NCBI GenBank assembly: GCA_035513275.1
Contig: DATKCJ010000252.1
Span: forward strand, 1 to 37,413
DNA length: 37,413 nt
Reading direction: 5' to 3'
From: DATKCJ01 sp035513275
Lineage (GTDB): Bacteria; Verrucomicrobiota; Verrucomicrobiia; Opitutales; Opitutaceae
Position 1 is the stretch's first letter. Each line of letters begins with the position of its first letter. Shown here piece by piece: positions 25,261 through 32,225 of this stretch. The notes under the pieces were generated by a model. The model saw only the letters and a list, made by a program, of their open reading frames with translations. It did not search any database and was not told where the DNA came from. The position numbers and the translations under genes were made by a program.

Positions 25261-26178
25261 ATGCTTCGCTTCATCGCACGACGACTCCTCGAGACCATCC
25301 CGGTCCTGCTGATCATCATCACCGCGACCTTCTTCATGGTGCGGTTCGTGCCGGGCGGGCCGTTCACCGCGGAGAAGGCGGTCACTCCCGAGATCCTGGC
25401 GAACCTCAACAAGCACTACGGCTTGGACAAGCCGGTGTTTCAGCAATACCTCGACTACCTCGGCAGCCTGTTGAAAGGCGACCTCGGTCCGTCGTTCAAG
25501 TATGCGAACCGCACGGTGAACGAGATCATCGCCGATGCCCTCCCCGTCTCGCTCGAACTCGGCGGCACCTCGCTTGCCATCGCGCTCGTGCTCGGAATCA
25601 CGCTTGGCGTGTTTGCAGCGCTTCGGCGCAACTCCTGGGTCGACTACCTGTGCACAGGCGTGTCCACGATCGGCATCTGTCTGCCGACATTTGTGCTCGG
25701 TCCGCTGCTTGTGCTCTTCTTCGCGATCTACCTGGGTTGGTTCAACGCCTCGGGCTGGTACTCGCCGATCGATCGCGTGCTGCCGGCCATGACGCTCGGG
25801 TTCGTCTACGCGGCCTACATCGCGCGACTCACGCGCGGCGGTATGCTTGAAGTGCTCTCACAGGACTACATCCGCACCGCACGCGCGAAAGGGGCCACCG
25901 AATCGCGCGTCATCATCCGCCACGCGATGCGAGGCGGCCTGCTGCCGGTCGTGTCGTTTCTCGGGCCGGCAACCGCGGGCATCCTCACGGGCTCGTTCGT
26001 GATTGAGACAATATTCCAGATTCCCGGGCTCGGCCGCGAATTCGTGAAGTCGGCGTTCAACCGCGACTACACCCTCGTGCTCGGCACCGTCATCCTCTAC
26101 GCGAGCCTGATCATCCTGCTGAACCTCGTCGTCGACATTGTGCAGGTGTGGCTGAACCCGAAGCTGAAGTTCGAGTAG
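25261..26178 (+). CDS. oppB: Peptide ABC transporter permease, OppB/DppB type
   Basis: A 305-residue inner-membrane permease of the binding-protein-dependent BPD_transp_1 family. The start is typical (MLRFIARRLLETIPVLLIII), with the first membrane helix at about 10-30 and a periplasmic stretch KHYGLDKPVFQQYLDYLGSL containing the family LGLDxP-like motif. Five further helices follow. The cytoplasmic EAA loop, which docks the ATPase, is SQDYIRTARAKGATESRVII. The end reads DIVQVWLNPKLKFE. ATG 25261 is chosen over an upstream TTG at 25237 (8 extra residues). It works with the three receptors and the OppC-like subunit; oppC starts 20 bp downstream. Confidence 0.94.
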   Translation: MLRFIARRLLETIPVLLIIITATFFMVRFVPGGPFTAEKAVTPEILANLNKHYGLDKPVFQQYLDYLGSLLKGDLGPSFKYANRTVNEIIADALPVSLELGGTSLAIALVLGITLGVFAALRRNSWVDYLCTGVSTIGICLPTFVLGPLLVLFFAIYLGWFNASGWYSPIDRVLPAMTLGFVYAAYIARLTRGGMLEVLSQDYIRTARAKGATESRVIIRHAMRGGLLPVVSFLGPATAGILTGSFVIETIFQIPGLGREFVKSAFNRDYTLVLGTVILYASLIILLNLVVDIVQVWLNPKLKFE

Positions 26179-26198
26179 ACCGACCGACGCGACGCCCC

Positions 26199-27107
26199 AT
26201 GCTCAATCTATCACCTTCCGAAGCCAGGTTGCCCGTCGTCGATCCAGGCGAGGTCGTCGAGGGCTCGTCGCTCTGGCGCGACGCATGGCACCGGCTGCAA
26301 AAGAACAAGCTCGCGCTCTTTGGTGGAGTCTTCATCGCGCTCCTCGCGTTTTGTTCATTGGCGCTGCCCGTGCTGATGAATCTCTCCTACACGGATCAGA
26401 ACCTCGATCTCGGCGCCGTCGGCCCGAGCGCGCAACACTGGCTCGGCACGGACACACTCGGGCGCGACCTGTTCGCTCGCATTCTTTACGGCTGCCGCAT
26501 CTCTCTGGGCGTCGGTCTCGCAGCGACGTTCGTCTCGCTGACGATCGGCGTCGTCTACGGCGCGATCTCCGGCTACTCGGGCGGGAAGACCGACATGGTG
26601 ATGATGCGGATCGTCGACATCATGTATGCGCTGCCGTTCACGATCTTCGTGATTCTGCTGATGGTGTTTTTCGGCCGCGACATCTACCTGCTCTTCATCG
26701 CGAGCGGCGCGGTCGAGTGGCTGACGATGGCGCGGATCGTGCGCGGACAGATTCTCTCGATCAAGCGCATGGAATACATCGAGGCCGCGCGGGCCCTCGG
26801 GTTGAAGACCAACCGGATCATCTTCCGCCACATGATTCCGAACGTGCTCGGGCCTGTGATCGTCTACACGACCCTCACGATCCCGGCGGTCATGTTGCTC
26901 GAGGCGTTCCTCAGCTTCCTCGGGCTCGGCGTGCAACCGCCGATGAGCTCGCTCGGCGTGCTTATCAAGGAAGGCTCCGAGAAGATGGAAGAGTTTCCGT
27001 GGATGCTTGTCTATCCAGGTCTCGTGTTCTCGATGACCTTGTTCTCGCTAAACTTCCTCGGCGACGGCCTGCGAGACGCTCTTGATGTTCGCGCTTCCAA
27101 AGATTGA
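26199..27107 (+). CDS. oppC: Peptide ABC transporter permease, OppC/DppC type
   Basis: A 302-residue permease partner of OppB. The OppC N-terminal block SLWRDAWHRLQKNKLALFGG precedes the first helix. Then come HWLGTDTLGRDLFARILYGC, the OppC/DppC signature, and the EAA loop EYIEAARALGLKTNRIIFRH. The C-terminus is LNFLGDGLRDALDVRASKD. ATG 26199 begins MLNLSPSEARLP; a longer reading from 26148 overlaps oppB. The usual next genes, the OppD and OppF ATPases, are absent. Instead a second, differently spelled copy of the last 11 codons lies 52 bp further on. The ATPases must be supplied from elsewhere. Confidence 0.94.
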   Translation: MLNLSPSEARLPVVDPGEVVEGSSLWRDAWHRLQKNKLALFGGVFIALLAFCSLALPVLMNLSYTDQNLDLGAVGPSAQHWLGTDTLGRDLFARILYGCRISLGVGLAATFVSLTIGVVYGAISGYSGGKTDMVMMRIVDIMYALPFTIFVILLMVFFGRDIYLLFIASGAVEWLTMARIVRGQILSIKRMEYIEAARALGLKTNRIIFRHMIPNVLGPVIVYTTLTIPAVMLLEAFLSFLGLGVQPPMSSLGVLIKEGSEKMEEFPWMLVYPGLVFSMTLFSLNFLGDGLRDALDVRASKD

Positions 27108-27159
27108 CCCTCACCGGGTGGCCCTCTTGCCGCGCCGGAGCTCGCAGAGCGAAGGCGGG

Positions 27160-27195
27160 CGCGACGCACTCGACGTGCGCGCGTCGAAGGACTGA
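27160..27195 (+). pseudogene. Relic of a second oppC 3' end
   Basis: The 36 bases encode RDALDVRASKD and a stop, exactly the last 11 residues of oppC (27072-27107), but most codons differ at third positions (for example CTC GAC GTG against CTT GAT GTT). Upstream of 27160 the resemblance fades to a few residues. This looks like the stump of a diverged oppC copy left by recombination, not a recent duplication. Confidence 0.7.
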
Positions 27196-27252
27196 TGATC
27201 GCCAGGAGCACGCAGATTGACTCTTCCGACGAAACTGCTTCTCCTACATCGC

Positions 27253-27435
27253 ATGGCAACCACCACAACTCGCCGTCGTCCGCGCGCCAAGGCAAGCAAG
27301 CGTGGCGCCTTGAAGCCGCGTGCTGGTTCGCTCTACAAACGCATCAAGCACCTCGTCGGCGTGATTTCGGGTCCGGGCGATCTGTCCACGAACCCGAAAT
27401 ACATGGAAGGCTATGGCGAATCGCGTCGTCCTTGA
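27253..27435 (+). CDS. Small basic protein, probable antitoxin of the PIN toxin
   Basis: A 60-residue protein with a strongly basic N-terminus (MATTTTRRRPRAKASKRG), then LYKRIKHLVGVISGPGDLST and NPKYMEGYGESRRP. It overlaps the start of the PIN-domain gene by 23 bp, the usual antitoxin-before-toxin arrangement. The basic half could bind DNA, and the GPGDLSTNPKYMEGYG tail would suit insertion into a toxin groove. I do not recognise a named antitoxin family, so the call rests on size, order and overlap. A longer in-frame reading from 27217 adds 12 hydrophobic residues and is less likely. Confidence 0.65.
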   Translation: MATTTTRRRPRAKASKRGALKPRAGSLYKRIKHLVGVISGPGDLSTNPKYMEGYGESRRP

Positions 27436-27838
27436 TGCCGGGCCGCTCGTCAGCCTCGTAGACCGACGCGATCAGTTTCATGTCTGGGCGCTCGCGCAGA
27501 CGAAGAAGCTCGCGAGCTCGGTCCACCTCGTCACATGCGAAGCGGTGTTGGCAGAGGCATTTCACCTTGTTCGTCATGTGCCGGGTGGCGCCGCGGCGGT
27601 TTTATCCTTTCTCGAAGAAGAGGTGATTCAACTCGATTTCGACGTTCGAGACTCACTCGCGCCGATCGCCGCGTTGATGCGTCGGTATGCCGATGTGCCA
27701 ATGTCGCTAGCCGACGCATGCCTCGTCGTGTTAAGCGAAGGCAATCCGGACGCCCCGGTCTTCACCCTTGACTCCCACTTCCGTATCTACCGCCGACACG
27801 GCCGTCAGACGATTCCGCTGATCTTTCCCGGCAAGTGA
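27413..27838 (+). CDS. PIN-domain ribonuclease, VapC-like toxin
   Basis: A 141-residue single PIN domain. Acidic active-site residues are D8 in VVLDAGPLVSL, E43 or E48 in TCEAVLAEAF, D101 in MSLADACLVV and D120 in FTLDSHFRIYR. VapC-type toxins cut tRNA or rRNA and are neutralised by a small partner, here presumably the overlapping upstream gene. The stop codon overlaps the GTG start of the following MsbA-like exporter by 4 nt (GTGA), so toxin and exporter may be co-translated. The pair sits where the importer ATPase genes would be expected and next to the oppC relic, suggesting a later insertion. The target is unknown, and it could be a non-toxic housekeeping PIN protein. Confidence 0.87.
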   Translation: MANRVVLDAGPLVSLVDRRDQFHVWALAQTKKLASSVHLVTCEAVLAEAFHLVRHVPGGAAAVLSFLEEEVIQLDFDVRDSLAPIAALMRRYADVPMSLADACLVVLSEGNPDAPVFTLDSHFRIYRRHGRQTIPLIFPGK

Positions 27839-29571
27839 AACGATTCAGGCCCCATCTCAGGCACCTGCGCGACGTGAAGTGGCACTTCATCGGGGCGCTG
27901 TTTTGCGCGGCTGTCTACGGCATTTCGAGCGGCTTCGGCGTGCCCTACATGATGAATTTCATCTTCCCAAAGGTGTTCGCCGAGAACGCCGCGGAACTCT
28001 CGCGCATGCAGATCCTCGGCTACGCGCTGTGGCTGCCGGCGATCTTCCTGGTGCGTGGACTGTCGGGCTACCTCAACCACTACCTGATCAATTTTTGCGG
28101 CTTCCGCGTCCTCGAGGGTGTGCGCTCCGACTACTTCGCAAAACTGCAGCGCCTGCCGCTTGCGTTCTTCCACAAGCACGCCACGGGCGACCTGATCTCG
28201 CGCGGCCTCGCCGATACGAACCAGTTGCAGATGACGCTTACAAACTCGGCCAACGAGGCGTTCAAGCAGCCCATCATCTTCATGGGTGCGATCGCGGCGC
28301 TCATCTACCTCTCGTTCCAAAATCAGAACGTCGTTTTCATGCTGCTTTGCGTGATCTCGATTCCGCTCGCAGTCCTGCCGATCCGCATCGTCGGGCAGAA
28401 CCTGCTGCGTCGCGCGCGCCAGGTGCAAAGCTCGATGGGTTCAGTGACCGAGAGGCTTAGCGAGAACCTCGGTGCGCTGAAGGAAGTGCGCGCGTTCGGC
28501 CTCGAGAAGCGCGAGGAGGATCGGTTCCGCGACACGATCCGCTCTCTCTTCCACGTCCAACTCAAGGTCGTCAAATACGCCGCGGCGCTCTCGCCGACAA
28601 TCGAGTTCCTCGCGGCATTCGGCGTGTCGGCGGCGTTCGTCTACGCCTACCATGTGCGGCTGCCTTGGGAGGTCTTCTTCGCGATGTGCGGTGCGCTTTA
28701 CTTCAGCTACGACCCGATCAAGAAGGTCGGCTTCGTTTCAAACGAACTCAAGAAAGGCGCCGCCGCGCTCGACCGGCTTGAGGTGATCCTCAACGAGCCC
28801 GAGTCGATTGCGGACGCTCCGGACGCGACCGACGCGGGCCGATTGCGCGGCGACATCGAGTTTCGCGGCGTCACCTTTGCCTACGACGAAGAGCCTGTGC
28901 TCCACAACGCGAGCATCGCGATCCCCGCCGGCACTGTCTGCGCGCTTGTCGGCCCGAGCGGCGCGGGCAAGTCGACTTTCGCCAACCTGGTGCCGCGCTT
29001 CTACGATGCGACCGGGGGTGCGGTGCTCATCGACGGTCGCGATGTGCGCTCGCTCACGGTGCAGAGCCTGCGTCGCAACATCGCACTCGTCTCGCAGGAT
29101 CCCGTCCTCTTCAACGACACGATTCGGAACAATATCCGCCTCGGCCGCCCGGACGCAACCGATGCGGAAGTCGAGCAGGCATCGATCAACGCCTTCGTCC
29201 ACGACTTCGCACGGGCCCAGCCGCAGGGCTACGAGACGATCGTCGGCGAGCGCGGCACATTGCTCTCAGGCGGTCAGAAGCAACGGCTCGCGCTCGCACG
29301 CGCGTTCCTGCGCAACGCGCCGATTCTCATCCTCGACGAGGCGACCTCCGCGCTCGACACCGAGAGCGAACGCATGGTGCAGGAAGCGCTGCGGAAGTTG
29401 ATGCACGGGCGCACGGTGCTCATCATCGCGCACCGCTTCAGCACGATCCGCGACGCGGGCATGATACTCGTCTTCGACCACGGGCGGATCATCGGCTCCG
29501 GTTCGCACGAGGAGGTCTACGCCACGAGTCCCCTTTACCACCGTCTCTATGACCAGCAGCAAATCGGCTGA
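27835..29571 (+). CDS. ABC exporter, fused permease and ATPase (MsbA/lipid A exporter-like)
   Basis: A 578-residue half-transporter. About six helices occupy residues 15-310. The ATPase domain has Walker A GPSGAGKST (373-381), signature LSGGQKQR (477-484), Walker B ILILDEATSALD and a switch histidine in IIAHRFSTIRDAG. Homologues of this layout flip lipid A-core, other lipids or drugs across the inner membrane as homodimers. The substrate is not decided by sequence alone; MsbA is the usual call for this group. The start is GTG 27835, overlapping the toxin stop (GTGA); the N-terminus MKRFRPHLRHLRDVKWHF looks complete. dciA begins 23 bp before its stop. Confidence 0.9.
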   Translation: MKRFRPHLRHLRDVKWHFIGALFCAAVYGISSGFGVPYMMNFIFPKVFAENAAELSRMQILGYALWLPAIFLVRGLSGYLNHYLINFCGFRVLEGVRSDYFAKLQRLPLAFFHKHATGDLISRGLADTNQLQMTLTNSANEAFKQPIIFMGAIAALIYLSFQNQNVVFMLLCVISIPLAVLPIRIVGQNLLRRARQVQSSMGSVTERLSENLGALKEVRAFGLEKREEDRFRDTIRSLFHVQLKVVKYAAALSPTIEFLAAFGVSAAFVYAYHVRLPWEVFFAMCGALYFSYDPIKKVGFVSNELKKGAAALDRLEVILNEPESIADAPDATDAGRLRGDIEFRGVTFAYDEEPVLHNASIAIPAGTVCALVGPSGAGKSTFANLVPRFYDATGGAVLIDGRDVRSLTVQSLRRNIALVSQDPVLFNDTIRNNIRLGRPDATDAEVEQASINAFVHDFARAQPQGYETIVGERGTLLSGGQKQRLALARAFLRNAPILILDEATSALDTESERMVQEALRKLMHGRTVLIIAHRFSTIRDAGMILVFDHGRIIGSGSHEEVYATSPLYHRLYDQQQIG

Positions 29572-29965
29572 GTCCGGCGCGAGCCCGGGCGCGCATCCGC
29601 CTTTCAAGCGAAAGGTGGAAAACATGATCGCAGCGTTTCGCGGCTTTCCGGAGAACCGATCGCGCGCGAAGAACCACGAGGCCCGCGAACTCGCACCGAT
29701 CATCGATCAGTTGCTCGCGAAGTATCAGATCGGCCGGTCGTCGCCGGAGGAGAAGCTACGCGAGAAGTGGGCCGAGATCGTCGGCGCGGCCAACGCCGCC
29801 TATTCGCACCCGCTTCAGATCGCAAAGGGCGGCAAACTGCACGTCCTCGCCTCGCACGGCGTCGTGCGCTCCGAGCTGCAGCTCCACACCGACGAGATCC
29901 TCGAGCGCGCGAAGGCCCTTCCCGGTTGCGAGGGCATCAAGAGCCTCGTGATCCGGCTTGGATAG
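29549..29965 (+). CDS. dciA: DciA-like protein (DUF721), probable replicative helicase loader
   Basis: A 138-residue protein with the DUF721 core from about residue 45: LAPIIDQLLAKYQIGRSSPE, then EKWAEIVGAANAAYSHPLQI, and LHVLASHGVVRSELQLHTDE followed by ILER. DciA is the ancestral bacterial partner of DnaB, helping to load the helicase at the origin in species that lack DnaC/DnaI. The first 25 residues are Ser/Pro-rich and lie in the 23-bp overlap with the ABC exporter and just beyond. An internal ATG at 29624 would give a 113-residue form lacking this tail. No other replication gene is nearby. Family assignment is good; the precise role is inferred from the family. Confidence 0.85.
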   Translation: MTSSKSAESGASPGAHPPFKRKVENMIAAFRGFPENRSRAKNHEARELAPIIDQLLAKYQIGRSSPEEKLREKWAEIVGAANAAYSHPLQIAKGGKLHVLASHGVVRSELQLHTDEILERAKALPGCEGIKSLVIRLG

Positions 29966-29981
29966 CGGGGTCCTACCGGAA

Positions 29982-30005
29982 GTAGGAGCGGCTTCATGCC
30001 GCGGC
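29982..30005 (+). repeat. Single GTAGGAGCGG-family REP
   Basis: GTAGGAGCGGCTTCATGCCG followed by CGGC, a solitary copy of the family found as an inverted pair at 12777-12847. The rest of the 316-bp gap to 30281 (dciA end to the kinase stop) shows no convincing gene or terminator, only a weak GC hairpin near 30172-30186. Confidence 0.7.
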
Positions 30006-30281
30006 CCGATTGTTTCGCACGCTGCCCAGTCATCGCATGAGGCGGGAAAGGATCGTAAACAATCACCCACGATCGGTAACGCCACGCCAACCCGAACAAT
30101 CGCCGCACAAGTGCGCCATTCGACGGCACGGTGGTGGCAAGCAAAAGTGGCGGAGCGAAAGACATGCGAAAGCCCGGAACCTGGGCTCAGACCAGCGTCT
30201 TTGATCGCAATTGCTCCAATCTGGCCCTTTTGGTCACCCTTTTCCCTGTCGTAATCTGCGTGCCCGTCGCGCCGCCGACCC

Positions 30282-31355
30282 TCACGTGCACTTGCTCGCG
30301 CTTTCAGGCTGCGCCGCAATTCGCGGGTAGGGCCGCAGCCCGAGCAGGATTTCAGCGCGCTCGGTGAGCGGACGGGCCGCGAGACTTTGGTCGGTATACT
30401 CCGCCAGGCTATCGCGAACGAGAGCATAAACGGCAGGGCGATCCTGGCTCGTATCGATGTCCACGCATCTGCCTTGGCTCTTGAAAAACTCGACGGTCGG
30501 CAGAGTCTCCGCCTTGAAGGTGTCGAATCGCAGCTTCACGCTCTCAATGTTGTCGTCGCTGCGTCCGGACCATTTTGCCCGGCCCAGGATGCGTTTTTCG
30601 AGCACCGGATAAGGGCACTCAAGATATAACATTTTTGGGAGTTCCGCTTCGCGGCCGAAGACCTCGCGCCAACCCTCCAGATTTTCCAGGGACCGCGGAA
30701 ACCCATCCAGCAGGAAGTTAATTTTACCCGTCGCCCTCGTCACGCGCTCCATCTTGTTTTTCAGCAGCGTCACGACGATTTCGTTGGGTACCAACTTGCC
30801 CGCCGTCACGAACTCATTGATGATCCCCGCGCTCGGTCCCGCCGCGTCACGGTCGGCGCGAAGCAGGTCTCCCGCCGACAAGTGAGTCCAGCCGAGTTGC
30901 GACTCGGCCAGCTCGCACATGGTGCCTTTGCCGGCCCCGGGCCCGCCGAGCACGAAAACGACATTGGGCTTCGGGCATGGCTGCCTCGGGTCATAGTGGT
31001 GAAGCACGACCTTGGGGGCGGGGGCGACGCCCTTTTTGTAAACGTTCCACTCCCGGTCGGTGGGCGGCAGCTCGTCTTCGCACGTGATTTCGTAGGCGAG
31101 ATGCCCGTCGAGACGCGAGATTCTCCAGGATCTGTAAGTGTGGGAATACGAAAGCGCCGGACTCCTGGCCGCTTTGCCGTCCGCCCGATCCCAGGCCATT
31201 TTGCCGTTCCAGTATCCAAGGCTGGACACGACGCCCGATTCGGACGTGGCGGGAGGCGCCATGGAAGGGATGAAGAGCCCGTCCACTTCGGACAGACCGG
31301 AACCGGAGACCTCGATGAACAAGGTGTTAGGTTTGAGTTCGTTGGTTTCGACCAT
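30282..31355 (-). CDS. Fusion of a small N-terminal domain with a eukaryote-type UMP-CMP kinase
   Basis: A 357-residue protein. Residues about 135-320 form an adenylate/UMP-CMP kinase: P-loop GGPGAGKGT (137-145), NMP-binding HLSAGDLLR, VPNEIVVTLLKNKM, the kinase signature DGFPRS (217-222), and lid SGRSDDNIES (264-273). The short lid and these blocks match eukaryotic UMP-CMP kinase (Dictyostelium, human), not bacterial Cmk or Adk. Residues 10-120 form a separate Trp-rich domain (VSGSGLSEVDGLFIPS, LGYWNGKMAW, SWRISRLDGHLAYEI, EWNVYKKGVAPAP), which resembles domains I associate with algal and protist proteins. A C-terminal tail of about 35 residues follows. I chose ATG 31355; an in-frame reading to 31553 adds 66 unconvincing residues. 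Codon choice looks less GC-biased than in neighbours. It probably phosphorylates UMP/CMP; the role of the extra domain is unknown. Transfer from a eukaryote is possible. Confidence 0.85.
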   Translation of the reverse strand: MVETNELKPNTLFIEVSGSGLSEVDGLFIPSMAPPATSESGVVSSLGYWNGKMAWDRADGKAARSPALSYSHTYRSWRISRLDGHLAYEITCEDELPPTDREWNVYKKGVAPAPKVVLHHYDPRQPCPKPNVVFVLGGPGAGKGTMCELAESQLGWTHLSAGDLLRADRDAAGPSAGIINEFVTAGKLVPNEIVVTLLKNKMERVTRATGKINFLLDGFPRSLENLEGWREVFGREAELPKMLYLECPYPVLEKRILGRAKWSGRSDDNIESVKLRFDTFKAETLPTVEFFKSQGRCVDIDTSQDRPAVYALVRDSLAEYTDQSLAARPLTERAEILLGLRPYPRIAAQPESASKCT

Positions 31356-31445
31356 GGTTGTTAAAAGTAAAGCGTTCAGCCGCCCACAGGGCCGCAACGA
31401 CTCAAGCAAAGCGCTGCCAGTCCAACCCAGCGTCGTCACTATCGG

Positions 31446-31622
31446 ATGCAAGTCACCCGAAAAGAAGCGATCTGCGCGATCCTCGGCGACGAGGAGCGTT
31501 CGATTGGTGACAGTACTGACCACGTGGCGGACTGCACGAAGAGAATCCGCCATGGACGCCTGCGCTACTTGCCCGATCTCGCGGTTGTAAAATTCGCTTG
31601 CGCGGCCATGGCCGAGGCTTGA
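31446..31622 (+). CDS. Possible small protein of 58 residues upstream of rpsO
   Basis: An open frame beginning MQVTRKEAICAILGDEERSI and ending FACAAMAEA, with coding-like codon choice (GAC GAG GAG, ATC CTC GGC). I recognise no family. It lies antisense to the possible 5' extension of the kinase gene and 151 bp before rpsO. It could be a real small protein, a gene fragment or chance. Otherwise the 418-bp stretch 31356-31773 holds only a hairpin at 31679-31694 and a GC-rich leader. Confidence 0.3.
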   Translation: MQVTRKEAICAILGDEERSIGDSTDHVADCTKRIRHGRLRYLPDLAVVKFACAAMAEA

Positions 31623-31678
31623 TAAACGCCCCTTGCGTTAGTGTAGGCCTGCCGGTTGCAGGTCGACACCTCGTCTGG

Positions 31679-31694
31679 TCCCGCACCCGCGGGA
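31679..31694 (+). promoter_or_regulatory. Hairpin in the rpsO upstream region
   Basis: A perfect 6-bp stem TCCCGC-ACCC-GCGGGA, directly followed by TTGAAAC. It lies 79 bp before the rpsO ATG and may be part of the S15 mRNA leader. The shape also recalls a CRISPR repeat end, but it occurs once only. Confidence 0.4.
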
Positions 31695-31773
31695 TTGAAA
31701 CGGTGGCGCCGGCCTTCCCGGGCTGGTTCCACGGGCCGCAAGGCTCCTTCAGCCGGGCAACCCAAACCAAACC

Positions 31774-32040
31774 ATGACCGAAATCGCTACAAAACAAGAA
31801 GTTATCAATCAGTTCAAGGTCCATGAGAAGGACACTGGATCCTGTGAGGTCCAGATCGCGCTCCTCTCGGCTAGGATCACTCACCTGACCGACCACCTGA
31901 GGACGCACCGCAAGGACTTCCACTCCCGCCGCGGCCTTCTGGCCATGACGAGCCGTCGACGCAAGTTGCTCGACTACCTCAAGCGGCAGGATCCGGAACG
32001 TTACACCAAAGTGCTCGGGGCCCTAAGCCTCAGGCGCTGA
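31774..32040 (+). CDS. rpsO: Ribosomal protein S15
   Basis: 88 residues, the normal length. S15 binds the central domain of 16S rRNA early in 30S assembly. Conserved blocks are TGSCEVQIALLSARITHLTD, then HLRTHRKDFHSRRGLLAMTS, and RRRKLLDYLKRQDPERY. ATG 31774 is unambiguous, although no Shine-Dalgarno precedes it (AACCCAAACCAAACC). In many bacteria S15 represses its own mRNA through a leader structure; here the GC-rich upstream stretch is a candidate, but no known S15 site can be named. It is followed by a terminator-like hairpin and pnp, the widespread rpsO-pnp order. Confidence 0.98.
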   Translation: MTEIATKQEVINQFKVHEKDTGSCEVQIALLSARITHLTDHLRTHRKDFHSRRGLLAMTSRRRKLLDYLKRQDPERYTKVLGALSLRR

Positions 32041-32057
32041 TCATCCCTTTTCAACCC

Positions 32058-32096
32058 GGCGGCGGCCGTCCCGATGACTGCCGCCGCCGCTGTTTT
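32058..32096 (+). terminator. Probable partial terminator after rpsO
   Basis: A 9-bp stem GGCGGCGGC (32058-32066) with GCCGCCGCC (32080-32088), a 13-nt loop, then GCTGTTTT. The T-tract is short, so read-through into pnp is likely. Confidence 0.6.
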
Positions 32097-32124
32097 CAGT
32101 CCTGGATCAAGCACTGGGACATTT

Positions 32125-32166
32125 CCGTCTGCCGGTGACTGGCAGGCCCGGGGCGCCGGCAGACGG
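32125..32166 (+). promoter_or_regulatory. pnp leader stem-loop
   Basis: An 11-bp perfect stem: CCGTCTGCCGG (32125-32135) with CCGGCAGACGG (32156-32166) around a 20-nt loop, 60 bp before the pnp ATG. In E. coli a leader stem-loop at this position is cut by RNase III and lets PNPase destabilise its own mRNA; the same logic is plausible here. No T-tract follows, so it is not a terminator. Confidence 0.6.
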
Positions 32167-32225
32167 GAATCTCTCAGGCATCTGATTCAGGGGTTGAACC
32201 ACAAGAACCCTAGTCAGCAGTAGAA

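Noticed and set aside
31356..31553. 66-codon N-terminal extension of the UMP-CMP kinase fusion
   Set aside because: The residues resemble neither a signal peptide nor a domain, and the ATG at 31355 opens directly onto the recognisable N-terminal domain.
31672..31699. CRISPR array
   Set aside because: There is only one repeat-like element, no spacers and no cas genes, so it is not annotated as an array.
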